From Eurosta solidaginis (taxonomy: Eukaryota > Arthropoda > Insecta > Diptera > Tephritidae): a stretch of DNA of 64,000 bases. The first letter of the stretch is position 1; every line of letters begins with the position of its first letter. Made by a program: the position numbers and the translations under genes. The notes beneath the pieces are model-generated. The model was not told the DNA's origin. It saw nothing but the letters and a program-made list of their open reading frames with translations, and did no database searches. Location: contig NC_090321.1 in NCBI RefSeq assembly GCF_040869045.1, positions 89,448,603 through 89,512,602 of the forward strand, read 5' to 3'. Positions 63,286 to 64,000 of the stretch are shown piece by piece.

Positions 63286-64000
63286 ATCTCTGCTTAATTT
63301 TCTCGAGCGTCTTCTTGATTCCAAGATGACCTCCACTTGGACCGTTATGTAGTTCACTGAGAACGTCGGGAATCCTTTTCCTTGGAACAACTATCAGTTT
63401 CCTCTTACTTTGACCATCCTCACTCTCCCATACTCGATGCAAGCAACCGGATATCAACTCTAAACTGTTCCACTGTGCCCAATATGATTTCGCAATGGGA
63501 CTCTCTGCTGACATCTCCTCTCTATTTGGTCTTTGTTCGAGCCCTTGCATAACATGTGACAGATCAGTATTTTCTAGCTGACACTTCCTTAGTTGTTCCT
63601 TGTCCCATTCATCCGTACATGTTATAGTCATTAGCCGGACATCTATAATGTCTTCTTTAGCCTCGGCCTTTGGACAGTGCTTGCATTCCAAACTACATGG
63701 TCTTCGTGACATTGCATCGGCATTTCCGTGGGTACTACCTTTTCGATGCTCAATGGAAAAGTCATAGCTTTGTAGTCGCTCGATCCACCGTGCCAGTTGT
63801 TCTTCCGGATTACGGAACTGCAGAAGCCATTTCAACGCTGCGTGATCTGTCCTGACGCGGAATCGCTGGCCGTAGAGGTATTTGTGAAAATGTTTAATGA
63901 ACTCTACCAATGCCAACACTTCTCTCCGTGTAACGCAATAGTTCCTCTCTGGTTTTCCAATCGAACGGCTGTAATATGCAACTACCTTCTCCTGTCCATC
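63286..64000 (-). pseudogene. pol: SG3 RNase H and integrase zinc region, partial
   Basis: Encodes LALVEFIKHFHKYLYGQRF, RTDHAALKWL, GSTHGNADAMSRRPCS and GPSGGHLGIKKTLEKIKQRF, as in SG1. A 1-nt deletion near 63285 shifts the frame (SG1 GATTCTATTGGG against SG3 GATTCTTTGGG), so the following Cys motif is out of frame. The upstream part continues beyond the window. Confidence 0.85.

Larger units (their letters stand above)
61730..64000 (-). mobile_element. Ty3/gypsy element SG3 (SAP-Gag family), partial at window edge
   Basis: Minus-strand element with a 555-bp LTR (61730-62284) preceded by ATAT (61726-61729), then integrase and RNase H running off the end at 64000. Its pol is closely similar to SG1's (for example SDQGRNFES, NNWVARYGVP). 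The other LTR is outside the window. Confidence 0.92.

Overview
The window looks like euchromatic or pericentromeric DNA of a higher dipteran, probably a tephritid-type fruit fly. That identification is inference. It rests on a recognisable fly Rer1 gene start, a fly-like succinyl-CoA synthetase alpha pseudogene with a small GT-AG intron, and transposon families of the kinds seen in flies. Almost everything else is transposable elements nested in one another. No bacterial-style operon, CRISPR array, rRNA or convincing tRNA was seen.

Region by region. 1-2.5 kb: a broken LINE split by an 828-bp palindromic element. 2.5-10.8 kb: a Ser/Asn-rich gag-like gene (minus strand) split by a foldback element, which itself carries a 6.4-kb Ty3/gypsy element at its centre (3397-9810, here called SG1). 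10.8-14.4 kb: non-coding DNA with a complete non-autonomous Helitron (12572-13383). 14.5-19 kb: a PHD-finger/endonuclease/RT LINE interrupted by a Harbinger-like element, followed by a second copy of its own 3' end. 19.99-20.33 kb: the first two coding exons of Rer1 (minus strand). 21-25.9 kb: palindromic elements, SINE copies, MITEs and a succinyl-CoA synthetase alpha pseudogene. 26-27.6 kb: an RNase-H-type LINE split by a deleted LINE. 27.6-35.1 kb: a Jockey/CR1-like LINE (minus) split inside its endonuclease by SG2 (30056-33900), a second and internally deleted SAP-gypsy element. 35.1-39.6 kb: a Harbinger remnant, then a decayed hAT transposon containing a SINE. 41.6-51.7 kb: a young full-length Ty3/gypsy element with 2.47-kb LTRs and a Gag that begins with a RING-H2 finger. 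51.7-59.1 kb: a decayed env-bearing errantivirus (minus). 59.1-61.7 kb: AT-rich DNA and a minisatellite. 61.7-64 kb: the 3' half of a third SAP-gypsy copy (SG3).

The most interesting material is in the two gypsy families. The RING-Gag element has a perfect C3H2C3 RING, a textbook -1 frameshift signal (GGGAAAC, 9-nt spacer, GC-rich hairpin) at its gag end, and a pol gene whose last ~107 codons lie inside the LTR. The SAP family has a Gag that starts with a SAP motif and a variable coiled-coil repeat. SG1 has its own -1 frameshift signal (GTTAAAC, 6-nt spacer, hairpin). SG2 is a recent insertion that keeps one 810-codon Gag-protease-integrase-tail ORF but has lost RT, RNase H and the integrase core. 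All three SAP copies sit next to ATAT.

The host content is small: Rer1 exons 1-2 and the pseudogene. The 20 kb to the left of Rer1 exon 2 holds no third Rer1 exon, so either it is a very large transposon-filled intron or the gene copy is truncated.
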